From assembly GCA_023053545.1 (NCBI GenBank), contig JAKZAN010000221.1, positions 1-64,000 of the forward strand: a stretch of 64,000 nt of DNA, in the 5' to 3' direction. The stretch comes from Lepidurus packardi (lineage: Eukaryota > Arthropoda > Branchiopoda > Notostraca > Triopsidae). Numbering within the stretch: the first letter of the stretch is position 1; every line of letters begins with the position of its first letter. Positions 38,507-53,093 of this stretch are shown piece after piece. The notes beneath the pieces were generated by a model. It was not told the origin of the DNA and did not search any database. It saw nothing but the letters and a program-made list of their open reading frames with translations. A program made the position numbers and the translations under genes.

Positions 38507-40936
38507 CTGCAGAATTAATTCCTTACGGACTGAATTAATTCATTACGTACTTAAGTAATCCATTAGAAACTGAATTCATTCCTTACGGACTGAATTAATT
38601 CCTTACGGACTGAATTAATTCTTTAGGATTGATTGAATTTCTTACTTACTGATTTAATTCCTTACTGACTGAATTAATTCCTTACGGAATGGATTAATTC
38701 CTTACGGACTAAATTAATTCCTAACGGATTGAATTAATTCCTTACGGATTGAATTAATTCCTTACGGATTGAATTAATTCTTTAGGATTAATTGAATTCC
38801 TTACTTACTGAATTAATTCCTTATGTACTTAATTAATTCCTTACGGAATAAATTAATTCCTTACGTACTTAATTAATTCCTTACGGACTAAATTAATTCC
38901 TTACGGACTGAATTAATTCCTTAGGGACTGAATTAATTCTTTAGGATTGATTGAATTCCTTTCTTACTGAATTAATTCCTTACTTACTGAATTAATTCCT
39001 TACATACTGAATTAATTCCTTACGGATTGAATTAATTCCTTACGGACTGAATTAATTCCTTACGGACTGAATTAATTCCTTACGGACTGAATTAATTCCT
39101 TACGGACTGAATTAATTCCTTACGGACTGAATTAATTCCTTAAGATTGAATTAATTCTTTAGGATTTATTGAATTCCTTACTTACTGAATTAATTCCTTA
39201 CGTACTTAATTAATTCCTTACGGACTGAATTAATTCCTTACGGATTGATTGAATTCCTTTCTTACTGAATTAATTCCTTACGGACAGAATTAATTCCTTA
39301 CGGAATGAATTAATTTCTTTACGGCCTGATATGATTCCTTACGGACTGAATTAATTCTTTAGGATTGATTGAATTCCTTTCTTACTGAATTAATTCCTTA
39401 CGGACTGAATTAATTCCTTTCAGACTGAATTAATTCCTTACAGACTGAATTAATTCCTTACGGACTGAATTAATTCCTTACGGACTAAATTAATTCCTTA
39501 CGGACTGAATTAATTCCTTACGGACTGAATTAATTCCTTACGGACTGAATTAATTTATTACGGACTGAATTAATTCCTTACGGACTGAATCAATTCATTA
39601 CGGACTTAATTAATCCATTAGAAACTGAATTCATTCCTTACGGACTGAATTAATTCTTTAGGATTGATTGAATTCCATACTTACTGAATTAATTCCTTAA
39701 GATTGAATAAATTCTTTAGGATTTATTGAATTCCTTACTTACTGAATTAATTCCTTACGTACTGAATTAATTCCTTACGGACTGAATTAATTCCTTACGG
39801 ATTGATTGAATTCCTTTCTGACTGAATTAATTCCTTACGGACAGAATTAATTCCTTACGGAATGAATTTATTTCTTTACGGCCTGATATGATTCCTTACG
39901 GACTGAATTAATTCTTTAGGATTGATTGAATTCCTTTCTTACTGAATTAATTCCTTACGGACTGAATTAATTCCTTTCAGACTGAATTAATTCCTTACAG
40001 ACTGAATTAATTCCTTACGGACTGAATTAATTCCTTACGGACTAAATTAATTCCTTACGGACTGAATTAATTCCTTACGGACTGAATTAATTCCTTACGG
40101 ACTGAATTAATTTATTACGGACTGAATTAATTCCTTACGGACTGAATCAATTCATTACGGACTTAATTAATCCATTAGAAACTGAATTCATTCCTTACGG
40201 ACTGAATTAATTCATTACGGACTTAATTAATCCATTAGAAACTGAATTCATTCCTTACGGACTGAATTAATTCATTACGGACTTAATTAATCCATTAGAA
40301 ACTGAATTCATTCCTTACCTGCAGAATTAATTCCTTACGGACTGAATTAATTCTTTAGGATTGATTGAATTCCATACTTACTGAATTAATTCCTTACGTA
40401 CTTAATTAATTCCTTATTGATTGAATTAATTCCTTACGGATTGATTGAATTCCTTTCTTACTGAATTAATTCCTTACGGACAGAATTAATTCCTTACGGA
40501 ATGAATTAATTTCTTTACGGCCTGATGTAATTCCTTACGGACTGAATTAATTCTTTAGGATTGATTGAATTCCTTTCTTACTGAACTAATTCCTTACGGA
40601 CTGAATTAATTCCTTTCAGACTGAATTAATTCCTTACGTACTTAATTAATTCCTTACGGACTGTATTAATTCCTTACGTACTTAATTAATTCCTTACGGA
40701 CTGAATTAATTACTTAGGATTGATTGAATTACTTACTTACTGAATTAATTCCTTACCGATTTAGTTAATTCCTTTCGGAACGAATTAATTCCTTACGGAC
40801 TGAATTAATTCCTTACGGACTGAATCAATTCATTACGGACTTAATTAATCCATTAGAAACTGAATTCATTCCTTACGGACTGAATTAATTCATTACGGAC
40901 TTAATTAATCCATTAGAAACTGAATTCCTTCCTTAC
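38507..40936 (+). repeat. Zone E higher-order repeat, 2430-bp copy
   Basis: It is delimited by CTGCAG units that are followed by TACGTACTTAAGTAATCC, at 38507 and 40937. It contains the TTAGGGACTG, CTTACATACTG and CTTAAGATTG landmarks in order. The other CTGCAG series at 37909 and 40319 gives 2410 bp, which supports the period. Confidence 0.75.
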
Positions 40937-43187
40937 CTGCAGAATTAATTCCTTACGGACTGAATTAATTCATTACGTACTTAAGTAATCCATTAGAAAC
41001 TGAATTCATTCCTTACGGACTGAATTAATTCCTTACGGACTGAATTAATTCTTTAGGATTGATTGAATTTCTTACTTACTGATTTAATTCCTTACTGACT
41101 GAATTAATTCCTTACGGAATGGATTAATTCCTTACGGACTAAATTAAATCCTAACGGATTGAATTAATTCCTTACGGATTGAATTAATTCCTTACGGATT
41201 GAATTAATTCTTTAGGATTAATTGAATTCCTTACTTACTGAATTAATTCCTTATGTACTTAATTAATTCCTTACGGAATAAATTAATTCCTTACGTACTT
41301 AATTAATTCCTTACGGACTAAATTAATTCCTTACGGACTGAATTAATTCCTTAGGGACTGAATTAATTCTTTAGGATTGATTGAATTCCTTTCTTACTGA
41401 ATTAATTCCTTACTTACTGAATTAATTCCTTACATACTGAATTAATTCCTTACGGACTGAATTAATTCCTTACGGACTGAATTAATTCCTTACGGACTGA
41501 ATTAATTCCTTAAGATTGAATTAATTCTTTAGGATTTATTGAATTCCTTACTTACTGAATTAATTCCTTACGTACTTAATTAATTCCTTACGGACTGAAT
41601 TAATTCCTTACGGATTGATTGAATTCCTTTCTTACTGAATTAATTCCTTACGGACAGAATTAATTCCTTACGGAATGAATTAATTTCTTTACGGCCTGAT
41701 ATGATTCCTTACGGACTGAATTAATTCTTTAGGATTGATTGAATTCCTTTCTTACTGAATTAATTCCTTACGGACTGAATTAATTCCTTTCAGACTGAAT
41801 TAATTCCTTACAGACTGAATTAATTCCTTACGGACTGAATTAATTCCTTACGGACTAAATTAATTCCTTACGGACTGAATTAATTCCTTACGGACTGAAT
41901 TAATTCCTTACGGACTGAATTAATTTATTACGGACTGAATTAATTCCTTACGGACTGAATCAATTCATTACGGACTTAAATAATCCATTAGAAACTGAAT
42001 TCATTCCTTACGGACTGAATTAATTCATTACGGACTTAATTAATCCATTAGAAACTGAATTCATTCCTTACGGACTGAATTAATTCATTACGGACTTAAT
42101 TAATCCATTAGAAACTGAATTCATTCCTTACCTGCAGAATTAATTCCTTACGGACTGAATTAATTCTTTAGGATTGATTGAATTCCATACTTACTGAATT
42201 AATTCCTTACGTACTTAATTAATTCCTTATTGATTGAATTAATTCCTTACGGATTGATTGAATTCCTTTCTTACTGAATTAATTCCTTACGGACAGAATT
42301 AATTCCTTACGGAATGAATTAATTTCTTTACGACCTGATGTAATTCCTTACGGACTGAATTAATTCTTTAGGATTGATTGAATTCCTTTCTTACTGAACT
42401 AATTCCTTACGGACTGAATTAATTCCTTTCAGACTGAATTAATTCCTTACGTACTTAATTAATTCCTTACGGAATGAATTAATTCCTTAGGATTGATTGA
42501 ATTACTTACTTACTGAATTAATTCCTTACCGATTTAGTTAATTCCTTTCGGAACGAATTAATTCCTTACGGACTGAATTAATTCCTTACGGACTGAATCA
42601 ATTCATTACGGACTTAATTAATCCATTAGAAACTGAATTCATTCCTTACGGACTGAATTAATTCATTACGGACTTAATTAATCCATTAGAAACTGAATTC
42701 ATTCCTTACCTGCAGAATTAATTCCTTACGGACTGAATTAATTCATTACGTACTTAAGTAATCCATTAGAAACTGAATTCATTCCTTACGGACTGAATTA
42801 ATTCCTTACGGACTGAATTAATTCTTTAGGATTGATTGAATTTCTTACTTACTGATTTAATTCCTTACTGACTGAATTAATTCCTTACGGAATGGATTAA
42901 TTCCTTACGGACTAAATTAATTCCTAACGGATTGAATTAATTCCTTACGGATTGAATTAATTCCTTAGGATTGATTGAATTACTTACTTACTGAATTAAT
43001 TCCTTACCGATTTAGTTAATTCCTTTCGGAACGAATTAATTCCTTACGGACTGAATTAATTCCTTACGGACTGAATCAATTCATTACGGACTTAATTAAT
43101 CCATTAGAAACTGAATTCATTCCTTACGGACTGAATTAATTCATTACGGACTTAATTAATCCATTAGAAACTGAATTCCTTCCTTAC
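40937..43187 (+). repeat. Zone E higher-order repeat, 2251-bp copy
   Basis: It has the same variant order as the preceding 2430-bp copy up to about 42430. An extra partial copy restarts at CTGCAG 42710, only 478 bp before the next marker at 43188. The copy is therefore a rearranged hybrid and not a clean unit. Confidence 0.65.
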
Positions 43188-46100
43188 CTGCAGAATTAAT
43201 TCCTTACGGACTGAATTAATTCATTACGTACTTAAGTAATCCATTAGAAACTGAATTCATTCCTTACGGACTGAATTAATTCCTTACGGACTGAATTAAT
43301 TCTTTAGGATTGATTGAATTTCTTACTTACTGATTTAATTCCTTACTGACTGAATTAATTCCTTACGGAATGGATTAATTCCTTACGGACTAAATTAAAT
43401 CCTAACGGATTGAATTAATTCCTTACGGATTGAATTAATTCCTTACGGATTGAATTAATTCTTTAGGATTAATTGAATTCCTTACTTACTGAATTAATTC
43501 CTTATGTACTTAATTAATTCCTTACGGAATAAATTAATTCCTTACGTACTTAATTAATTCCTTACGGACTAAATTAATTCCTTACGGACTGAATTAATTC
43601 CTTAGGGACTGAATTAATTCTTTAGGATTGATTGAATTCCTTTCTTACTGAATTAATTCCTTACTTACTGAATTAATTCCTTACATACTGAATTAATTCC
43701 TTACGGACTGAATTAATTCCTTACGGACTGAATTAATTCCTTACGGACTGAATTAATTCCTTACGGACTGAATTAATTCCTTAAGATTGAATTAATTCTT
43801 TAGGATTTATTGAATTCCTTACTTACTGAATTAATTCCTTACGTACTTAATTAATTCCTTACGGACTGAATTAATTCCTTACGGATTGATTGAATTCCTT
43901 TCTTACTGAATTAATTCCTTACGGACAGAATTAATTCCTTACGGAATGAATTAATTTCTTTACGGCCTGATATGATTCCTTACGGACTGAATTAATTCTT
44001 TAGGATTGATTGAATTCCTTTCTTACTGAATTAATTCCTTACGGACTGAATTAATTCCTTTCAGACTGAATTAATTCCTTACAGACTGAATTAATTCCTT
44101 ACGGACTGAATTAATTCCTTACGGACTAAATTAATTCCTTACGGACTGAATTAATTCCTTACGGACTGAATTAATTCCTTACGGACTGAATTAATTTATT
44201 ACGGACTGAATTAATTCCTTACGGACTGAATCAATTCATTACGGACTTAATTAATCCATTAGAAACTGAATTCATTCCTTACGGACGGAATTAATTCATT
44301 ACGGACTTAATTAATCCATTAGAAACTGAATTCATTCCTTACGGACTGAATTAATTCTTTAGGATTGATTGAATTCCATACTTACTGAATTAATTCCTTA
44401 AGATTGAATAAATTCTTTAGGATTTATTGAATTCCTTACTTACTGAATTAATTCCTTAAGTACTGAATTAATTCCTTACGTACTGAATTAATTCCTTACG
44501 GATTGATTGAATTCCTTTCTTACTGAATTAATTCCTTACGGACAGAATTAATTCCTTACGGAATGAATTTATTTCTTTACGGCCTGATATGATTCCTTAC
44601 GGACTGAATTAATTCTTTAGGATTGATTGAATTCCTTTCTTACTGAATTAATTCCTTACGGACTGAATTAATTCCTTTCAGACTGAATTAATTCCTTACA
44701 GACTGAATTAATTCCTTACGGACTGAATTAATTCCTTACGGACTAAATTAATTCCTTACGGACTGAATTAATTCCTTACGGACTGAATTAATTCCTTACG
44801 GACTGAATTAATTTATTACGGACTGAATTAATTCGTTACGGACTGAATCAATTCATTACGGACTTAATTAATCCATTAGAAACTGAATTCATTCCTTACG
44901 GACTGAATTAATTCATTACGGACTTAATTAATCCATTAGAAACTGAATTCATTCCTTACGGACTGAATTAATTCTTTAGGATTGATTGAATTCCATACTT
45001 ACTGAATTAATTCCTTACGTACTTAATTAATTCCTTATTGATTGAATTAATTCCTTACGGATTGATTGAATTCCTTTCTTACTGAATTAATTCCTTACGG
45101 ACAGAATTAATTCCTTACGGAATGAATTAATTTCTTTACGACCTGATGTAATTCCTTACGGACTGAATTAATTCTTTAGGATTGATTGAATTCCTTTCTT
45201 ACTGAACTAATTCCTTACGGACTGAATTAATTCCTTTCAGACTGAATTAATTCCTTACGTACTTAATTAATTCCTTACGGACTGAATTAATTCCTTACGT
45301 ACTTAATTAATTCCTTACGGACTGAATTAATTCCTTACGTACTTAATTAATTCCTTACCGATTTAGTTAATTCCTTTCGGAACGAATTAATTCCTTACGG
45401 ACTGAATTAATTCCTTACGGACTGAATCAATTCATTACGGACTTAATTAATCCATTAGAAACTGAATTCATTCCTTACGGACTGAATTAATTCATTACGG
45501 ACTTAATTAATCCATTAGAAACTGAATTCATTCCTTACCTGCAGAATTAATTCCTTACGGACTGAATTAATTCCTTACGGACTAAATTAATTCCTAACGG
45601 ATTGAATTAATTCCTAACGGATTGAATTAATTCCTAACGGATTGAATTAATTCCTTACGGATTGAATTAATTCCTTTCGGACTGAATTAATTCCTTACGG
45701 ACTGAATTAATTCCTTACGGACTGAATTAATTCCTTACGGACTGAATTAATTCCTTACGGACTGAATTAATTCCTTAAGATTGAATTAATTCTTTAGGAT
45801 TTATTGAATTCCTTACTTACTGAATTAATTCCTTACGTACTTAATTAATTCCTTACGGACTGAATTAATTCCTTACGGACTGAATTAATTCCTTAGGGAC
45901 TGAATTAATTCTTTAGGATTGATTGAATTCCTTTCTTACTGAATTAATTCCTTACTTACTGAATTAATTCCTTACATACTGAATTAATTCCTTACGGACT
46001 GAATTAATTCCTTACGGACTGAATTAATTCCTTACGGACTGAATTAATTCCTTACGGACTGAATTAATTCCTTAAGATTGAATTAATTCTTTAGGATTTA

Positions 46101-46231
46101 TTGAATTCCTTACTTACTGAATTAATTCCTTACGTACTTAATTAATTCCTTACGGACTGAATTAATTCCTTACGGATTGATTTAATTCCTTTCTTACTCA
46201 ATTAATTCCTTACGGACAGAATTAATTCCTT

Positions 46232-46262
46232 AATTAATTCCTTAATTCGTAAGGAATTAATT
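46232..46262. other. Palindromic left junction of the inverted block
   Basis: AATTAATTCCTTA (46232-46244) is followed by the 5-base spacer ATTCG and its perfect reverse complement TAAGGAATTAATT (46250-46262). Upstream, two truncated monomers (TTCCTTAATTAA and TTCCTTAATTCG) mark where forward orientation stops. Confidence 0.85.
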
Positions 46263-47580
46263 TAGTCCGTAAGGAATTAATTAAGTACGTAAGGAATTAA
46301 TTCAGTAAGTAAGGAATTCAATAAATCCTAAAGAATTTATTCAATCTTAAGGAATTAATTCAGTAAGTATGGAATTCAATCAATCCTAAAGAATTAATTC
46401 AGTCCGTAAGGAATGAATTCAGTTTCTAATGGATTAATTAAGTCCGTAATGAATTAATTCCGTCCGTAAGGAATGAATTCAGTTTCTAATGGATTAATTA
46501 AGTCCGTAATGAATTGATTCAGTCCGTAAGGAATTAATTCAGTCCGTAATAAATTAATTCAGTCCGTAAGGAATTAATTCAGTCCGTAAGGAATTAATTC
46601 AGTCCGTAAGGAATTAATTTAGTCCGTAAGGAATTAATTCAGTCCGTAAGGAATTAATTCAGTCTGTAAGGAATTAATTCAGTCTGAAAGGAATTAATTC
46701 AGTCCGTAAGGAATTAATTCAGTAAGAAAGGAATTCAATCAATCCTAAAGAATTAATTCAGTCCGTAAGGAATCATATCAGGCCGTAAAGAAATTAATTC
46801 ATTCCGTAAGGAATTAATTCTATCCGTAAGGAATTAATTGAGTAAGAAAGGAATTCAATCAATCCGTAAGGAATTAATTCAGTCCGTAAGGAATTAATTA
46901 AGTACGTAAGGAATTAATTCAGTAAGTAAGGAATTCAATAAATCCTAAAGAATTTATTCAATCTTAAGGAATTAATTCAGTAAGTATGGAATTCAATCAA
47001 TCCTAAAGAATTAATTCAGTCCGTAAGGAATGAATTCAGTTTCTAATGGATTAATTAAGTCCGTAATGAATTAATTCAGTCCGTAAGGAATGAATTCAGT
47101 TTCTAATGGATTAATTAAGTCCGTAATGAATTGATTCAGTCCGTAAGGAATTAATTCAGTCCGTAATAAATTAATTCAGTCCATAAGGAATTAATTCAGT
47201 CCGTAAGGAATTAATTCAGTCCGTAAGGAATTAATTTAGTCCGTAAGGAATTAATTCAGTCCGTAAGGAATTAATTCAGTCTGTAAGGAATTAATTCAGT
47301 CTGAAAGGAATTAATTCAGTCCGTAAGGAATTAATTCAGTAAGAAAGGAATTCAATCAATCCTAAAGAATTAATTCAGTCCGTAAGGAATCATATCAGGC
47401 CGTAAAGAAATTAATTCATTCCGTAAGGAATTAATTCTGTCCGTAAGGAATTAATTCAGTAAGAAAGGAATTCAATCAATCCACAGTCCGTAAGGAATTA
47501 ATTAAGTACGTAAGGAATTAATTCAGTAAGTAAGGAATTCAATAAATCCTAAAGAATTAATTCAATCTTAAGGAATTAAT
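46245..47580 (-). repeat. Inverted satellite block (about 1.34 kb)
   Basis: Here the + strand reads the reverse complement of the monomer, GTAAGGAATTAATTCAGTCC, throughout. Inside, AAGTACGT recurs at 46283, 46900 and 47504 (617 and 604 bp), so the block holds two copies plus a fragment of the ~616-bp zone E repeat seen forward at 34459. The second copy has a broken unit near 47480 (CAATCCACAGTCC) that accounts for its 13-bp shortfall. Forward orientation resumes inside AATTAATT at about 47575-47582, followed by a CATTAAAACTG unit one base shorter than normal. Confidence 0.95.
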
Positions 47581-50500
47581 TAATCCATTAAAACTGAATT
47601 CATTCCTTACGGACTGAATTAATTCATTACGGACTTAATTAATCCATTAGAAACTGAATTCATTCCTTACCTGCAGAATTAATTCCTTACGGACTGAATT
47701 AATTCTTTAGGATTGATTGAATTCCATACTTACTGAATTAATTCCTTACGTACTTAATTAATTCCTTATTGATTGAATTAATTCCTTACGGATTGATTGA
47801 ATTCCTTTCTTACTGAATTAATTCCTTACGGACAGAATTAATTCCTTACGGAATGAATTAATTTCTTTACGGCCTGATGTAATTCCTTACGGACTGAATT
47901 AATTCTTTAGGATTGATTGAATTCCTTTCTTACTGAACTAATTCCTTACGGACTGAATTAATTCCTTTCAGACTGAATTAATTCCTTACGTACTTAATTA
48001 ATTCCTTACGGACTGAATTAATTCCTTACGTACTTAATTAATTCCTTACGGACTGAATTAATTACTTAGGATTGATTGAATTACTTACTTACTGAATTAA
48101 TTCCTTACCGATTTAGTTCATTCCTTTCGGAACGAATTAATTCCTTACGGACTGAATTAATTCCTTACGGACTGAATCAATTCATTACGGACTTAATTAA
48201 TCCATTAGAAACTGAATTCATTCCTTACGGACTGAATTAATTCATTACGGACTTAATTAATCCATTAGAAAAAGGATTCATTCCTTACCTGCAGAATTAA
48301 TTCCTTACGGACTGAATTAATTCATTACGTACTTAAGTAATCCATTAGAAACTGAATTCATTCCTTACGGACTGAATTTATTCCTTACGGACTGAATTAA
48401 TTCTTTAGGATTGATTGAATTTCTTACTTACTGATTTAATTCCTTACTGACTGAATTAATTCCTTACGGAATGGATTAATTCCTTACGGACTAAATTAAT
48501 TCCTAACGGATTGAATTAATTCCTTACGGATTGAATTAATTCCTTACGGATTGAATTAATTCCTTACGGATTGAATTAATTCTTTAGGATTGATTGAATT
48601 CCTTTCTTACTGAATTAATTCCTTACGTACTTAATTAATTCCTTACGGACTAAATTAATTCCTTACGGACTGAATTAATTCCTTAGGGACTGAATTAATT
48701 CTTTAGGATTGATTGAATTCCTTTCTTACTGAATTAATTCCTTATGGACTGAATTAATTCCTTACATACTGAATTAATTCCTTACGGATTGAATTAATTC
48801 CTTACGGACTGAATTAATTCCTTACGGACTGAATTAATTCCTTACGGACTGAATTAATTCCTTACGGACTGAATTAATTCCTTACGGACTGAATTAATTC
48901 CTTACGGACTGAATTAATTCCTTACGGACTGAATTAATTCCTTACGGACTGAATTAATTCCTTATGGACTGAATTAATTCCTTACGTACTTATTTAATTC
49001 CTTACGGACTGAATCAATTCCTTACGGACTGAATTAATTCTTTAGGATTGATTGAATTCCTTTCTTACTTAATTAATTCCTTACGGACTGAATTAATTAC
49101 TTAGGATTGATTGAATTACTTACTTACTGAATTAATTCCTTACCGATTTAGTTAATTCCTTTCGGAACGAATTAATTCTTTACGTACTGAATTAATTCCT
49201 TACGGACTGAATCAATTCATTACGGACTTAATTAATCCATTAGAAACTGAATTCATTCCTTACGGACTGAATTAATTCATTACGGACTTAATTAATCCAT
49301 TAGAAACTGAATTCATTCCTTACCTGCAGAATTAATTCCTTACGGACTGAATTAATTCATTACGTACTTAAGTAATCCATTAGAAACTGAATTCATTCCT
49401 TACGGACTGAATTAATTCCTTACGGACTGAATTAATTCTTTAGGATTGAATGAATTCCTTACTTACTGAATTAATTCCTTACGGATTGAATTAATTCCTT
49501 ACGGATTGAATTAATTCCTTACGGATTGAGTTAATTCTTTAGGATTGATTGAATTCCTTACTTACTGAATTAATTCCTTATGTACTTAATTAATTCCTTA
49601 CGGAATAAATTAATTCCTTACGTACTTAATTAATTCCTTACGGACTAAATTAATTCCTTACGGACTGAATTAATTCCTTACGGACTGAATTAATTCTTTA
49701 GGATTGATTGAATTTCTTACTTACTGATTTAATTCCTTACTGACTGAATTAATTCCTAACGGAATGGATTAATTCCTTACGGACTAAATTAATTCCTAAC
49801 GGATTGAATTAATTCCTTACGGATTGAATTAATTCCTTACGGATTGAATTAATTCTTTAGGATTGATTGAATTCCTTTCTTACTGAATTAATTCCTTATG
49901 GACTAAATTAATGACTTAATTAATTACTTAGGATTGATTGAATTACTTACTTACTGAATTAATTCCTTACCGATTTAGTTAATTCCTTTCGGAACGAATT
50001 AATTCCTTACGGACTGAATTAATTCCTTACGGACTGAATCAATTCATTACGGACTTAATTAATCCATTAGAAACTGAATTCATTCCTTACGGACTAAATT
50101 AATTCCTTACGGACTGAATTAATTCCTTAGGGACTGAATTAATTCTTTAGGATTGATTGAATTCCTTTCTTACTGAATTAATTCCTTATGGACTGAATTA
50201 ATTCCTTACATACTGAATTAATTCCTTACGGATTGAATTAATTCCTTACGGACTGAATTAATTCCTTACGGACTGAATTAATTCCTTACGGACTGAATTA
50301 ATTCCTTACGGACTGAATTAATTCCTTACGGACTGAAGTAATTCTTTAGGATTGATTGAATTCCTTTCTTACTTAATTAATTCCTTACGGACTGAATTAA
50401 TTACTTAGGATTGATTGAATTACTTACTTACTGAATTAATTCCTTACCGATTTAGTTAATTCCTTTCGGAACGAATTAATTCCTTACGGACTGAATTAAT

Positions 50501-50720
50501 TCCTTACGGACTGAATCAATTCATTACGGACTTAATTAATCCATTAGAAACTGAATTCATTCCTTACCTGCAGAATTAATTCCTTACGGACTGAATTAAT
50601 TCATTACGTACTTAAGAAATTCATTAGAAACTGAATTCATTCCTTACGGACTGAATTAATTCCTTACGGACTGAATTAATTCTTTAGGATTGATTGAATT
50701 CCTTACTTACTGAATTAATT

Positions 50721-53093
50721 GCTTACGGACTGAATTAATTACTTACGGAATGAATTAATTCCGTACGGCCTGATTTAATTCCTTACTGACTGAATTAATT
50801 CCTTACGGAATGGATTAATTCCTTACGGACTAAATTAATTCCTTACGGATTGAATTAATTCCTTACGGATTGAAATAATTCCTTACGGATTGAATTAATT
50901 CTTTAGGATTGATTGAATTCCTTACTTACTGAATTAATTCCTTACGTCCTTAATAAATTCCTTACGGACTAAATTAATTCCTTACGTACTTAATTAATTC
51001 CTTACGGACTAAATTAATTCCTTACGGACTGAATTAATTCCTTAGGGACTGAATTAATTCTTTAGGATTGATTGAATTCCTTTCTTACTGAATTAATTCC
51101 TTACGGCCTGAATTAATTCCTTACATACTGAATTAATTCCTTACGGATTGAATTAATTCCTTACGGACTGAATTAATTCCTTACGAACTGAATTAATTCC
51201 TTACGGACTGAATTAGTTCCTTACGGACTGAATTAATTCCTTACGGACTGAATTAATTCCTTACGGACTGAATTAATTCCTTACGGACTGAATTAATTCC
51301 TTACGGACTGAATTAATTCTTTAGGATTTATTGAATTCCTTAATTACTGAATTAATTCCTTACTTACTTAATTAATTCCTTACGGAATGAATTAATTCCT
51401 TACGGATTGATTGAATTCCTTTCTTACTGAATTAATTCCTTACGTACTTAATTAATTCCTTACGGACTAAATTAATTCCTGACGTACTTAATTAATTCCT
51501 TTCGGACTAAATTAATTCCTTACGGACTGAATTAATTCCTTACGGACTGAATTAATTACTTACGGAATGAATTAATTCCGTACGGCCTGATTTAATTCCT
51601 TACTGACTGAATTAATTCCTTACGGACTGAATTAATTCCTTACGGCCTGAATTAATTCCTTACGGACTGAATTAATTCCTTATGGATTGAATTAATTCCT
51701 TACGGACTGAATTAATTCCTTACGGATTGATTGAATTCCTTTCTTACTGAATTAATTCCTTACGGACAGAATTAATTCCTTACGGAATGAATTAATTCTT
51801 TTGGATTGATTGAATTTCTTACTTACTGAATTAATTCCTTACGTACTTAATTAATTCCTTACGGATTGAATTAATTCCTTACGGATTGATTGAATTCCTT
51901 TCTTACTGAATTAATTCCTTACGGACAGAATTAATTCCTTAAGGAATGAATTAATTTCTTTACGGCCTGATGTAATACCTTACGGACTGAATTAATTCTT
52001 TAGGGTTGATTGAATTCCTTTCTTACTTAATTAATTCCTTACGGACTAAATTAATTCCTTACGGACTGAATTAATTCCTTTCGGACTGAATTAATTCTTT
52101 AGGATTGATTGAATTCCTTTCCTACTGAATTAATTCGTTACGGACTGAATTAATTCCTTACATACTGAATTAATTCCTTACGGACTGAATTAATTCCTTA
52201 CGGACTGAATTAATACCTTACATACTGAATTAATTCCTAACGGACTGAATTAATTCCTTATGGACTGAATTAATTCCTTACGGACTGAATTAATTCCTTA
52301 CGGACTGAATTAATTCCTTACGGACTGAATTAATTCTTTAGGATTTATTGAATTCCTTACTTACTGAATTAATTCCTTACGTACTTAATTAATTCCTTAC
52401 GGACTGAATTAATTCATTACGGACTGAATTAATTCCTTACGGACTGAATTAATTCCTTACGTACTTAATTAATTCCTTTCAGACTAAATTAATTCCTTAC
52501 TTACTTAATTAATTCCTTACGGACTGAATTAATTCCTTACGGACTTAATTAATTCCTTACGGACTAAATTAATTCCTTACGGACTGAATTAATTCCTTAC
52601 GGACTGAATTAATTCCTTACGGACTGAATTAATTCCTTACGGACTGAATTAATTCCTTACGGACTGAATTAATTCCTTTCAGACTGAATTAATTCCTTAC
52701 AGACTGAATTAATTCCTTACGGACTGAATTAATTCCTTACGGACTAAATTAATTCCTTACGGACTGAATTAATTCCTTACGGACTGAATTAATTCCTTAC
52801 GAACTGAATTAATTCCTTACGGACTGAATTAATTCCTTACGGACTGAATTAATTCTTTAGGATTGATTGAATTCCATACTTACTGAATTAATTCCTTACA
52901 TACTTAATTAATTCCTTACGGATTGAATTAATTCCTTACGGATTGATTGAATTCCTTTCTTACTGAATTAATTCCTTACGGACAGAATTAATTCCTTAAG
53001 GAATGAATTAATTTCTTTACGGTCTGATGTAATACCTTACGGACTGAATTAATTCTTTAGGGTTGATTGAATTCCTTACTTACTGAATTAATT
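50721..53093 (+). repeat. Zone F higher-order repeat, copy 1 (2373 bp)
   Basis: The copy is measured between GCTTACGGACTG landmarks at 50721 and 53094. A second landmark, AGGGACTG at 51044 and 53417, gives the same 2373 bp. It has about 119 monomers; the length is not a multiple of 20 because 19-bp and 21-bp units are included. Confidence 0.9.
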
